NCBI GenBank assembly: GCA_038216655.1
Contig: JBBQPZ010000018.1
Coordinates: 10,609-74,608, forward strand
Reading direction: 5' to 3'
Length of the DNA stretch: 64,000 nt
Origin: JAFDWR01 sp038216655
Lineage (GTDB): Bacteria; Armatimonadota; Fimbriimonadia; Fimbriimonadales; Fimbriimonadaceae
The translations under genes were made by a program, and so were the position numbers. This document shows positions 50,102 to 58,935 of this stretch, one piece after another. Each line of letters opens with the position of its first letter. The stretch's first letter is position 1. A model generated the notes under the pieces. The model was given only the letters and a program-made list of their open reading frames with translations. It was not told where the DNA came from and did not search any database.

Positions 50102-51745
50102 CTAAGGACTCACGGGAAAGGTCTTGGCGAGTTCGTCCTTTGAGGGACCGATGTATTGGGCGGCACCGGTGCCTTTGCCTTCGACAAAGGGCCGCTCGCT
50201 GCGGTCGAACTTAATGAGCTCAAGCTTGGCGGGCTTGCCCGCCGGACGCCAGAGATACCAACGCGCGGTCATCCACCCGACCTTGGCGGCCGGACCCTCG
50301 ACCGGCGCGGTGTCGCTCTTCAGCTCGGTTCGGCGCAGAGTCATGTACTCGGAAAGGGACAAATAGGGCGGCTTGTTCAGGATTATCTGGATGCCGAGGA
50401 GCGCGGCGAGCATCGCTAGTCCGACCGCCACCATCGCCACCAGGCTCACCGCCTTGCCCGGACGCGTCGGCTCGACGACCGGCATGATCAGGTGAACCGC
50501 GAGCAGCCCGACCAGGTACAGGCTGCCCGCCAACATGAACGGAAACACGTAGGAGCCGGTGAGTTGCACCGCGCGGCCCACGAAGAGCTGGAAGAACGCC
50601 GAGCCGACGACGGCAAAGGCGGTCTTGATCCCGACGGTCATCGCGACCGCCTTGCGGGGGAGGGTGTCTGAAATCAGAGTGAACAGGTTGCAACTCCAGC
50701 CTTGGTGAGCCGAGGCTGCGAGCGACATGATAACGAGAGCAAAGTAGATCGTCGGGATGCCGGCGATGGACGGGATGTCAACCATCGCGCCGACGAGTGA
50801 GACCGGCACCGCACAAAGCGCACAGATCAGCATCGCGGTCTTCCGTGCGGACCCGATCGAGCGACCCTTGGTGATCAGCCTAGAAGAAATCCACCCGCCG
50901 CCAATCGAGCCGATGTCGGCGGCGACGAACACGATCGGCACGGCAATCCCCATGAACTTGGGGTCGAGCTTGTATCCGTCGATGAGGAACTTGGGTAGCC
51001 AAGTGAGATAGAACCACCACGGCGCGTCAGTGAAGAACGAGGCGACGGCGATCGCCCAGACCGGTCGCATCCGGAAGAGCTGACCGTAGGTGACCGGTCC
51101 AGGCTCGTCGGGCGGGTCGCTCTGAATGTGGGCAAGCTCCGCGGCCGAGACTTTAGGGTGGAGCTCGGGCGAATGATAGAGACGAAGCCAAAAGAAGATC
51201 CAGACGCTGCCAACGCCGCCGAGAATCAGGAAGCAGTTCCGCCACCCGACCTCCTGGGCGAGCGCCACGCCAAGCAACCCGGCGAGGACCGCCCCGATGT
51301 TTGACCCGGAGTTGAACCACCCGGTCGCATACGCCCGCTCCTTCTTGGGGAACCACTCCGCAACCGTCTTGATCGTGGCGGGGAAGTTACCCGCCTCGCC
51401 GAGTCCGAGCAGGAATCGGATTCCCATGAAGCCCGTGAGGCTGCCGATCAGAGCGTGTCCGACCGAGGCGATGTTCCAGACAAGGAACGAAGCGCTGAGG
51501 CCGATGCGAGTCCCGACGCGGTCAATGAACCGACCAACGAAGATCATGCCGAACCCGTAAGCGAGCAGGAAGCTGACATTAATCAGCGCGAGATCGGTCG
51601 GCCCAAGCCTCAGATCGTTTTCGAAGAACGGAACGAGAATCGAATAGAGCTGCCGGTCGACGTAATTGACCGTGGTGGCAAAGAAGAGGAGGACGCAAAT
51701 CGTCCAACGCACCCGCGACATCTTGCCCGCGACGATCTCGTTCAC
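50102..51745 (-). CDS. MFS hexuronate transporter (ACS/ExuT family)
   Basis: The 547-residue protein has twelve membrane helices with VNYVDRQLYSILVPFFENDL at helix 1. FVGRFIDRVGTRIGLSASFL follows in the loop, then GLGEAGNFPATIKTVAEWFP, typical of anion:cation symporters such as ExuT. A C-terminal extension of about 100 residues after the last helix (SLSEYMTLRRTELKSDTAP and onward) is unusual for the family. Within the operon it would import galacturonate or glucuronate. The 4-nt overlap with the SDR gene and the 2-nt gap to kdgK show tight coupling. Confidence 0.9.
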   Translation of the reverse strand: MNEIVAGKMSRVRWTICVLLFFATTVNYVDRQLYSILVPFFENDLRLGPTDLALINVSFLLAYGFGMIFVGRFIDRVGTRIGLSASFLVWNIASVGHALIGSLTGFMGIRFLLGLGEAGNFPATIKTVAEWFPKKERAYATGWFNSGSNIGAVLAGLLGVALAQEVGWRNCFLILGGVGSVWIFFWLRLYHSPELHPKVSAAELAHIQSDPPDEPGPVTYGQLFRMRPVWAIAVASFFTDAPWWFYLTWLPKFLIDGYKLDPKFMGIAVPIVFVAADIGSIGGGWISSRLITKGRSIGSARKTAMLICALCAVPVSLVGAMVDIPSIAGIPTIYFALVIMSLAASAHQGWSCNLFTLISDTLPRKAVAMTVGIKTAFAVVGSAFFQLFVGRAVQLTGSYVFPFMLAGSLYLVGLLAVHLIMPVVEPTRPGKAVSLVAMVAVGLAMLAALLGIQIILNKPPYLSLSEYMTLRRTELKSDTAPVEGPAAKVGWMTARWYLWRPAGKPAKLELIKFDRSERPFVEGKGTGAAQYIGPSKDELAKTFPVSP

Positions 51746-52515
51746 TGGTTGACCCCCGATGCGAGGAACCCGCCATCGGCGGCGATGGAGGTCCCGGTGA
51801 TAAAGCTCACCGCGTCCGAGCAGAGGAACAGGGCGGCCCCGACCAGCTCTTCGGCATTGCCGAACCGACCGAGGGGAGTTCGCAGGAGCATCTCTCGCCC
51901 CCGCTCGGTGCCTTCGAGCAAGGCCCGGTTGAGGTCGGTGACGAACACGCCGGGCACGATTGCGTTGGTGCGGATCCCGTCCTTAGCCCACTCGCACCCG
52001 AGGCTCTGAGTAAGCGCCATAAGGGCGGACTTCGACGCGCCATAGGCCGCCACTTCGTGGAACGAGAGGAACGAAGAGAGCGATGCGATGTTGACGATTC
52101 GTCCCCGCCCACTCGCCTTCAGCGGTTCGTAGAACGTCTGGGAGGCCCGTAAAGCCCCCGTGACGTTAACATTTAGGAGTTCATTCCAGTCCTCGCCGCT
52201 GACCTCGAGGCTCGGCCGTTTGAAAGTCTTCCCCGCGCAGTTGATCAGGATATCGACTTGGCCGAACTCGCCAAGAACTCCCTCACGAAGTCGTTCGAGG
52301 GAGGCGAGGTTGGTCACGTCGCAGGCAAGGGATAGCGATCGCACCCCCCGCGATCGGATCGCCTGAGCAGCATCTTCCGCGTGCAGGATCGTTAGCCCGG
52401 AAGCGACGGTGTGGACTCCGGCGTCGGCAAGCCCGAGGGCGATCGCGCGTCCCAAACCGGACGTGCCTCCCACCACCACGGCGACTCTGCCAGAGATATC
52501 GAAGATGTTGGTCAT
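51742..52515 (-). CDS. SDR oxidoreductase, KduD-like
   Basis: The 257-residue protein has VAVVVGGTSGLGRAIALGLA (NAD-binding TGxxxGxG variant), the NCAG motif in ILINCAGKTFKRP and the catalytic Ser in IVNIASLSS. YGASKSALMALTQSLG holds the Tyr and Lys, and GTSIAADGGF closes the core. It is close to KduD/gluconate 5-dehydrogenase enzymes, which act on keto-deoxyuronates or gluconate. As first gene of the operon with transporter, KDG kinase and KDPG aldolase, it would reduce or oxidise a hexuronate intermediate. The exact reaction is open. Confidence 0.9.
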   Translation of the reverse strand: MTNIFDISGRVAVVVGGTSGLGRAIALGLADAGVHTVASGLTILHAEDAAQAIRSRGVRSLSLACDVTNLASLERLREGVLGEFGQVDILINCAGKTFKRPSLEVSGEDWNELLNVNVTGALRASQTFYEPLKASGRGRIVNIASLSSFLSFHEVAAYGASKSALMALTQSLGCEWAKDGIRTNAIVPGVFVTDLNRALLEGTERGREMLLRTPLGRFGNAEELVGAALFLCSDAVSFITGTSIAADGGFLASGVNQ

Positions 52516-52592
52516 GCCGAGGTTGCGCCGTCGAACTCAGCATAGTGACTTGGCCGGTTTCGGTCAAGTCCGGTCAGGCTGCTTACAACGAA

Positions 52593-52626
52593 GAGCGGGC
52601 AACGGCTTGGTGCCGTTACCCGCCCT
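52593..52626 (-). terminator. Hairpin after the S10 peptidase gene
   Basis: On the minus strand GGGCGGGTAACGGC pairs with GCCGTTGCCCGCTC across a short loop, followed by a weak TTCGTT. It is 21 nt after the stop. Confidence 0.6.
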
Positions 52627-52646
52627 CATGTTCTTCGGATACGAAG

Positions 52647-54194
52647 CTACTTGCCCGCGAGGCTAGCGGCTTCGAAGTTCTTCACGTCGTCGTGAAGCTT
52701 CTGTCGAGAAGTCTTCTCGATGTACATCATGTGGCCCGCCGGGTAGTAGGCGTACGACACGTGAGAACGTGTCACCGCGTCGAGACCCATGTGGTTGACC
52801 GTGTAGATCGAGGCGTTGAACGGACAGGCGAGGTCGAAGTATCCGAAGCAATACAGCACTCGGAAGTGCTGGTTTCGCGAGAGGACGTTGCGCAGATCCG
52901 ACGCGGTCTCCGCGTAGCTGCCTTCAGGCTCGGTCCAGGGGCGGACGTTGCCGGAGTTCAGGTAGGGGATCTCCGTCTTGATCGCGAGGTCGTTCTCGAG
53001 ATAGTCGTTCAGCGAGGTCGTGAACGGCGCGGTCGTCGCGTCATCGCTCGGATCGCCTGACCCTCGTTCGCCGACGCCGAGCTCTTCCTTACCCACGAGC
53101 CGTCCGTCGTAGCGGCCGATCGAAAGGCGCTCGTCGCGGAGCAGTTCGCGGAAGAACTGCCGCTCGGTAACCTTGAGGTTCGATCCGAGGCAGTATGCCT
53201 TTGAGATGCCGAGGAAGCTCGCCATTTTGCCCGCGACGCGGTCCTTCTCGGCGTCGCTCAGGCTGTCGCCGCGCTGAAGATCGGAGGCGTATTCCTTGTC
53301 GCACCAGTCGGTCGCCTGCTTCACGACGTCGGCGACGTCCTTGAAGCGGTTGCCGAGCTTGTGGTGATAGTAGGCGCACGCGGCCATCGACGGGAAGAAC
53401 CCGAGGTAGGTCGTGTCGTTGCCGCGCATGCCGTCAAGGGTCATGAAGTTGCTCGTGCCCGAGATGCTGACGAAGCCGTTGAGGGCGACGCCGGCGCGGA
53501 AGAGCGAGTTGCTCAGACCCGAACCGCGGATGCCGCCATAGCTCTCACCCGCCACGAACAGCGGGGAGGACCAGCGCTTGTGGATGGTGAGCCAATTTTT
53601 GACAAACGCGGTAAACGCGGCGATGTCCGGCGCGACGCCGAAGTACTTCGAGGCGAGATCGGCCCGGGCGATGCGGCTGAACCCGGTGCCGGGAGCGTCG
53701 ATCACGACCACGTCGGTGAAGTCGAGCCACGTGTCCATATTGTCCACCGCGGCATAGGGCGGGGCGGGCAAGGTGCCGTCGTCGTTCATCGGCGCGCGCT
53801 TGGGGCCGAGAGCACCCATGTGAAGCCAGAGCGTGGCGCTCCCGGGTCCGCCGTTGAAGGCGAAGGTGACCGGGCGCGTCTTGGCATTCGCGTCGTCCTT
53901 GGTATAGCTGACGCAGAACATTCTGCACTCGACATCACCGGCATCGTTGCGCAGGGGAACCTGAGCGGCGAGCGCGGTGTAGGCGAGCGAGCCGCTGGGC
54001 AGGTTGATCGAGTGGTGCGTGGTCGAAGGGGCGATTTCGATCATCGGGGCGGTCGCTCCGGAGGCCTCCGCAGGGGCCGCGGTACCGGGCTGGGTCCGGT
54101 TCTGGCGCTGACCGCCGCCCGGGATTCCCTGCGGCGGGCCTTGTTGTTGGGCACCCAAGATTGCCAAGGCCAAGGCAGGCATGATGGCTAGCAT
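52647..54194 (-). CDS. Secreted S10 serine carboxypeptidase-like protein
   Basis: The 515-residue protein begins with a short signal (MLAIMPALALAILGAQQQ), then a Gly/Gln/Pro-rich linker. The S10 family core contains FAFNGGPGSATLWLHMGALG (oxyanion region) and VVIDAPGTGFSRI. The nucleophile is Ser218 in VAGESYGGIRG, with Asp454 in CFGYFDLACPF and His488 in YPAGHMMYIEK. All three catalytic residues are present. It would trim C-terminal residues from peptides outside the cytoplasm, giving the cell amino acids beside PepF. The TATGAT box 6 nt before the ATG suggests leaderless expression. Confidence 0.92.
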   Translation of the reverse strand: MLAIMPALALAILGAQQQGPPQGIPGGGQRQNRTQPGTAAPAEASGATAPMIEIAPSTTHHSINLPSGSLAYTALAAQVPLRNDAGDVECRMFCVSYTKDDANAKTRPVTFAFNGGPGSATLWLHMGALGPKRAPMNDDGTLPAPPYAAVDNMDTWLDFTDVVVIDAPGTGFSRIARADLASKYFGVAPDIAAFTAFVKNWLTIHKRWSSPLFVAGESYGGIRGSGLSNSLFRAGVALNGFVSISGTSNFMTLDGMRGNDTTYLGFFPSMAACAYYHHKLGNRFKDVADVVKQATDWCDKEYASDLQRGDSLSDAEKDRVAGKMASFLGISKAYCLGSNLKVTERQFFRELLRDERLSIGRYDGRLVGKEELGVGERGSGDPSDDATTAPFTTSLNDYLENDLAIKTEIPYLNSGNVRPWTEPEGSYAETASDLRNVLSRNQHFRVLYCFGYFDLACPFNASIYTVNHMGLDAVTRSHVSYAYYPAGHMMYIEKTSRQKLHDDVKNFEAASLAGK

Positions 54195-54200
54195 GGGCCT

Positions 54201-54206
54201 ATCATA
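54201..54206 (-). promoter_or_regulatory. -10 box TATGAT before the S10 peptidase
   Basis: On the minus strand TATGAT, 6 nt, then the ATG at 54194. Confidence 0.6.
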
Positions 54207-54328
54207 CCGATCTGCTTAAGTTATGGAAAGTATTTCGGATGCAGGAACGGGAACTCCCCTTCCTCTTGCCGGATGATTGTGCCGGGGGACGGGGGCCCGG
54301 GATGTGGCATCCGCCAATTGAAAGGTAT

Positions 54329-54483
54329 GGGGTGGCACAGTATGATCGGGCTCTCCCGCTTTCGCGCTACTTCAGTTTGGTCGCCCGACAGACCGTGAAC
54401 TCGTAACTCCGACTCACGATCAGTCGGGTTGCCAAAGCCCGTGACGATTCAAGCCATGAGAACCCGAGCAGACCGTGCCACCC
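54329..54483 (+). repeat. R1b inverted pair
   Basis: Left unit 54330-54397 (ends GCCCGACAGACCGTG) and right unit 54414-54483 (ends CCGAGCAGACCGTGCCACCC). The left outer arm is mutated (GGCACAGTATGATCGGG), so this copy is more degenerate than 9839-9997. The remainder of the gap 54207-54563 holds only the gene leader. Confidence 0.8.
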
Positions 54484-54563
54484 GACGGTGCGCGTCCCAA
54501 CTTCAGCTGCGCTCCTTGCGACTCATTTGGCATCGGTCCTTTGACTTTGAGAGGAGTTTCGAA

Positions 54564-55142
54564 ATGAATCTTAAGCGCATTTCTTCTTTGGCGTTGGTTT
54601 CCGGGACTGCGAGCTTGGCCTCAGCCAGCGTGATCTGGGATGAGAGCGTGAACGGCGACTTGTCGAGCAACCGCTTCGTCCCAAGTGATGCGAATCTGTC
54701 GTTCGGTGTGAACTCGCTGTTGGCCACGACGGGCGGCGGCGACGTGGACTACGTCCACTTTCACTTGTCGCCTGGCATGGCGTTGAGTAGCATCCTGTTC
54801 ATCAGTTGGACCGGTAACGACACCCGCGGCTTCCTCGGCGTGCAGGCCGGGTCGACCTTCACCGAGCCTCCAACGGGCACAAACGTGGCGAACCTGCTCG
54901 GCTGGACTCACTTCGGCCCGGGGGTCGACACGGTTGGTCAAGATATCCTCCCTTCGCTGGGAGCCGGGCTCGGATCGATCGGATTTACCGGGCCGTTGAC
55001 CGGCAGCGACTACACGTTCTGGCTGAACCAGACGAACCTGACGCCGCAGAGTTATCAGCACGACTTCGTGGCCACTCCCGAACCGTCGAGCTTCCTGTTG
55101 CTGCTCGGTGTGCCGATGTTGATGCGCCGGCGACGGCGCTAA
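54564..55142 (+). CDS. PEP-CTERM sorting-domain protein
   Basis: The 192-residue protein has a signal peptide (NLKRISSLALVSGTASLASA). A beta-rich extracellular part follows, then the C-terminal PEP-CTERM signal ATPEPSSFLLLLGVPMLMRR (PEP, hydrophobic helix, basic tail). Exosortase cleaves such tails and anchors the protein. The body resembles the short PEP-CTERM proteins thought to take part in surface matrix or exopolysaccharide. GAGGAG is 7 nt before the ATG, so it uses a Shine-Dalgarno start. No exosortase is in the window. Confidence 0.85.
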   Translation: MNLKRISSLALVSGTASLASASVIWDESVNGDLSSNRFVPSDANLSFGVNSLLATTGGGDVDYVHFHLSPGMALSSILFISWTGNDTRGFLGVQAGSTFTEPPTGTNVANLLGWTHFGPGVDTVGQDILPSLGAGLGSIGFTGPLTGSDYTFWLNQTNLTPQSYQHDFVATPEPSSFLLLLGVPMLMRRRRR

Positions 55143-55480
55143 CCGACGCGGCCGGATGGTCGGAATTGTGAGTGTTGAACCTAACTCACACACTCACAAC
55201 TCACATTCCCAGGTAGTGTGGTCCTTTAGTACTGTTACGGACGAGGACTGGGTCGATTGAGTCTGATTCTATTCTCTCGGCATGGGATTTTGTCAATCAA
55301 GTCGGCGGTCGATCTGGCGGGATTCGTGCCGCACTTTCAGGGCTCGAAGGATTATGGCCGCTCCCACCAGGGCGTTGGCCTGGGCAATATTCTTCTCACC
55401 CCTTCGGGCCTGAAGTCTGGATTGCATTCGAACGGTGGCGCACTCCTTAGGTTGTCAAGCTTCGTCTGTCTTGTTTGAAT

Positions 55481-55644
55481 GCGGTGCCACGGCTTGACCA
55501 GGACCGTAGATGGCTGACAGACCGGAACTGCTTCCTGGCAAGCCGTGCTTCTACCCACCAGTAGTGATGACAACGCACGGTTTGCCGGGAACCGACTTCC
55601 AGTTCGACGGCCAATTCCAATCCCGGCCAAAACCGTGGCACCGC
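55481..55644 (+). repeat. R1 inverted pair
   Basis: Left unit 55481-55547 begins GCGGTGCCACGGCTTGACCA and ends GGCAAGCCGTG. The right unit (55575-55644) is its reverse complement, ending AAACCGTGGCACCGC. AATGAAGGTTGACAGCCTAC, a flank also found after the R2 copy at 33.0 kb, follows at 55661. The stretch 55143-55480 shows no gene. Confidence 0.86.
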
Positions 55645-55765
55645 AGACCAAGAGTCGACAAATGAAGGTTGACAGCCTACTTAGGATGACTGGTTGAAGG
55701 CGCGAGCTTGGAGTCTGTTGCATTGCTCGTCCCGCAGGTCCAAATCGCCTAATATTCTTAGGCCC

Positions 55766-55888
55766 TCGGGAAGCCTCCCATTGAGGGGAGGTGGGAGGGG
55801 TGACCGCGTGACTGGAATGGGGAACCTGGGGCAGTTGGTCACCCTCCCAACCCTCCCTCAAGGGAGGGCTCGAACCAGAGCCGGAGCC
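55766..55888 (+). repeat. R4 hairpin repeat
   Basis: CCTCCCATTGAGGGGAGG and GGTGGGAGGGGTGACC face GGTCACCCTCCCAACCC and CCTCCCTCAAGGGAGGG. The pattern matches 22025-22125. Confidence 0.8.
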
Positions 55889-55960
55889 TAATAATCGAAG
55901 GTAATCCAAAGCAATGCAACAGACTCCAAGCTCGCGCACTCCCAAAGAGGCTGCGGCTCA

Positions 55961-56064
55961 TCTAAAGTGCGGTGGCCCGCCACCGCGACTACGATTTCGA
56001 TCGCAGTTGCGCTCGCAGGCTCGCTGGGAAAGGCGGTGACAGGTCACCGCACTCTATATGAGAG
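55961..56064 (+). repeat. R3 hairpin repeat
   Basis: Left end AAGTGCGGTGGCCCGCCACC pairs with GGTGACAGGTCACCGCACTC at the right. GCTCGCAGGCTCGCTGGGAA is shared with the 22126-22339 copy. It abuts the 3' end of the aconitase gene. Confidence 0.82.
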
Positions 56065-56085
56065 AGCACTCCAAATCGGAACCGC

Positions 56086-58782
56086 TTACGCGGTTCCGAT
56101 GAGCTGGCGGAGCACGAACTGGAGGATGCCGCCGTTCTTGTAGTAGAGCAGTTCCTGCGGGGTGTCGATTCGGACCTTGGCTTTGAAGGTGGTGACTTGG
56201 TCGCCCTTCGTGGCTCGGACATCGAGGATGCGCCCGCCCTCAAAGCCTCCGGCGGCGGCGTCGGCAAGACCCACGATGTCGTAGGTTTCGTCGCCCGTCA
56301 GGCTCAGATTCTGGCGGCCGTCGCCAGGCAGGAACTCGAGCGGCAGGACGCCCATGCCGATCAAGTTCGAGCGGTGGATCCGCTCGAACGATTCGGCGAC
56401 GACCGCCTTGATGCCAAGCATAAACGTGCCCTTGGCCGCCCAGTCTCGGCTAGAGCCCGAGCCGTATTCCTTACCCGCCACGATGATCAGCGGGGTGCCG
56501 TCCTGCTTGTACTGCATCGCGGCGTCGTAGATCGTGGTCTTCTCGTTGGTCGGGAAGTAGACGGTGAAGCCGCCTTCCGTGCCCGGGACGAGCTCGTTGC
56601 GAAGCCGGATGTTCGCGAACGTGCCGCGCACCATGACCTCGTGGTTTCCTCGGCGCGAGCCGTAGGAGTTGAACATCTTTGCGTCCACGCCATGCGCGGT
56701 CAGGTACGAGCCCGCGGGGGAGCTGAGCTTGATTGAGCCGGCGGGGGAGATATGGTCGGTGGTGATGCTATCGCCGAGCATCGCGAGACACTTCATGCCA
56801 GTTAATTCGTTGAAGCGGCTCGGAGCATGAGCGGCCATCCCTTCGAAGTAGGGCGGATTCTTGACGTAGGTCGAGGCATCGTCCCAACCGAATGTCTCTG
56901 ATCCGGCAACCGAGATTTCGGCCCACTTCTCGCCACCTTTATACACATCCGCATAGCACTTCATGTACAAATCACGGCTCACTGAGGCTTCGATGACTGC
57001 AGCGACTTCCGCCTGGGTCGGCCAGACATCCTTGAGGAACACGTCGTTACCGTCGCGATCCTTGCCAAGGGCCTTGCCGAGGTCGGTCAAGATCGAGCCA
57101 GCTAGTGCGTAGGCGACGACGAGGGGTGGTGACATCAGGTAGTTCGCCCGCACCTCTTGGTGGATGCGACCCTCGAAGTTGCGGTTGCCGCTGAGCACGG
57201 ACGCGGCGACGAGGTCGCGATCGGTGATCTGCTTGCTGACTTCGTCAGGCAAGGGGCCCGAGTTGCCAATGCACGTCGCGCAGCCGTAGCCGACGACGTT
57301 GAAGCCGATCTGATCAAGATCGTCCAGCAAACCTGCCTTTTGCAGATACTCGGTAACGACCTTGGAGCCCGGCGCGAGGGAAGTCTTTACCCACGGCTTG
57401 GGCTGAATACCGAGGCGCACCGCGTTGCGGGCGACCAGGCCCGCCGCGATCATGACCGATGGGTTGCTGGTGTTGGTGCAGCTAGTTATCGAGGCGATGA
57501 CCACGGCACCGTGGGTCATCTCTTCGATCGTAGTGCGCTCCATCACGGCAGTTCCACCGGAACCCGAACTCGACTTGGTCGGTTTAGCGTCAGGGAATGC
57601 GGACTCGAAGGTCTTGCGCGCTTCGGAGAGGGTTGCGCGGTCCTGCGGGCGTTTCGGCCCGGCCACGCTCGGTTCGACCGTGGAGAGGTCCAGTTCGAGG
57701 GTATCCGTGAATTCAGGATCGGGGCTCGACGCCGTGTAGAACATCCCCTGCTCGGTGAAGTACTTCTCCACAAGCTCGACCTGCCACTCGGGACGGCCGG
57801 TGAGGCGGAGGTAGCGGAGGGTGATCTCGTCAACGGGGAAGATGCCGCACGTCGCTCCGTACTCGGGGGCCATGTTGCCGATGGTCGCGCGGTCAGCCAG
57901 AGGAAGCGTACGCACGCCCTCGCCAAAGAACTCGACGAACTTGCCGACGACGCCCTTCTTGCGAAGCATCTCGGTCACGCGGAGCACGAGGTCGGTCGAG
58001 GTCGCCCCTTCGCGGAGCTGGCCGATGAGCTTAAACCCGATGACCTGCGGAATCAGCATCGAGACCGGCTGGCCAAGCATCGCCGCCTCGGCTTCAATGC
58101 CTCCGACGCCCCAGCCGAGGACGCCGAGGCCGTTGATCATGGTGGTATGCGAGTCGGTACCCACGAGGCTGTCGGGATAGGCGAGCTTTGAACCATCGTC
58201 CATCGCGCGGACGAAGACGCTGCGGGCGAGGTATTCGAGGTTGACCTGGTGGCAGATTCCGGTGTTGGGGGGAACAACTTTAAAGTTGTCGAGGGCGATC
58301 TGGCCCCACTTGAGGAACGCGTATCGCTCGGAGTTGCGCTCGAACTCGAGCTCGGTGTTGATCTCCATCGCCGCGGCGGAACCGAACGCGTCGACCTGGA
58401 AAGAGTGGTCGATGACGAGTTCGACGGGCTGAAGCGGGTTGATGCGCTTGGCATCGCCCCCGAGGTTGGTCATCGCTTCGCGCATCGCGGCAAGGTCGAC
58501 CACGCAGGGGACGCCGGTGAAATCTTGGAGGAGGACACGGGCCGGGGTGAAGGAGATCTCGTCGCTTGGGTCGGCTTTCGGGTCCCACTTGGCGAGGGCT
58601 TCGACGTCCTCTTTGGTGACGGAGAGGTTGTCCTCAGTTCGGAGCAGATTCTCTAACAGAATGCGCAGCGAGAAGGGAAGTCGTCCGACGTTGTATCCGG
58701 CCTTTTCCAGGGCATCCAGCCGCCAGATAGTGTAGTCCGAATCTCCGCAGCGGAAAGTCGCTCGCGCGTTAAAACTGTTCAA
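56086..58782 (-). CDS. acnA: Aconitate hydratase AcnA
   Basis: Aconitase interconverts citrate and isocitrate in the TCA cycle. The 898-residue protein has the iron-sulfur cysteines in ITSCTNTSNPSVM and YGCATCIGNSGPLP. Catalytic blocks include FTGVPCVVDLAAMREAM, VGTDSHTTMINGLGVLGWGV, GKEYGSGSSRDWAAKGTFML and SFERIHRSNLIGMGVLP. The start is TTG at 58782, with AAGGAGG exactly 7 nt upstream, so the frame farther upstream (to 58842) is not needed. The length is normal for AcnA (about 890-910). The gene stands alone and diverges from the next one. Confidence 0.97.
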   Translation of the reverse strand: MNSFNARATFRCGDSDYTIWRLDALEKAGYNVGRLPFSLRILLENLLRTEDNLSVTKEDVEALAKWDPKADPSDEISFTPARVLLQDFTGVPCVVDLAAMREAMTNLGGDAKRINPLQPVELVIDHSFQVDAFGSAAAMEINTELEFERNSERYAFLKWGQIALDNFKVVPPNTGICHQVNLEYLARSVFVRAMDDGSKLAYPDSLVGTDSHTTMINGLGVLGWGVGGIEAEAAMLGQPVSMLIPQVIGFKLIGQLREGATSTDLVLRVTEMLRKKGVVGKFVEFFGEGVRTLPLADRATIGNMAPEYGATCGIFPVDEITLRYLRLTGRPEWQVELVEKYFTEQGMFYTASSPDPEFTDTLELDLSTVEPSVAGPKRPQDRATLSEARKTFESAFPDAKPTKSSSGSGGTAVMERTTIEEMTHGAVVIASITSCTNTSNPSVMIAAGLVARNAVRLGIQPKPWVKTSLAPGSKVVTEYLQKAGLLDDLDQIGFNVVGYGCATCIGNSGPLPDEVSKQITDRDLVAASVLSGNRNFEGRIHQEVRANYLMSPPLVVAYALAGSILTDLGKALGKDRDGNDVFLKDVWPTQAEVAAVIEASVSRDLYMKCYADVYKGGEKWAEISVAGSETFGWDDASTYVKNPPYFEGMAAHAPSRFNELTGMKCLAMLGDSITTDHISPAGSIKLSSPAGSYLTAHGVDAKMFNSYGSRRGNHEVMVRGTFANIRLRNELVPGTEGGFTVYFPTNEKTTIYDAAMQYKQDGTPLIIVAGKEYGSGSSRDWAAKGTFMLGIKAVVAESFERIHRSNLIGMGVLPLEFLPGDGRQNLSLTGDETYDIVGLADAAAGGFEGGRILDVRATKGDQVTTFKAKVRIDTPQELLYYKNGGILQFVLRQLIGTA

Positions 58783-58789
58783 TAGATCG

Positions 58790-58796
58790 CCTCCTT
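58790..58796 (-). promoter_or_regulatory. Strong ribosome binding site for the TTG start of acnA
   Basis: AAGGAGG, 7 nt, then TTG. It is a perfect Shine-Dalgarno match and decides the start. Confidence 0.85.
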
Positions 58797-58935
58797 GGTT
58801 CGTCGCATCCCCCTGTCCGGCGGATCGCTCCGTCAGGGGCAAGGGGCATCTTTGTGGCTATGAGCATACCCCCCGGTTAGGTTATCGGTCCGAGGCCTAG
58901 CGTTCCGCCCAAGAGTGGTGGACAATAGGCATGAC

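Noticed and set aside
55481..56064. Series of repeats considered as a CRISPR array
   Set aside because: The units are different palindromic families without regular direct repeats, equal spacers or cas genes.
57157..58191. Plus-strand open frame of 344 codons opposite acnA
   Set aside because: Antisense shadow of aconitase.
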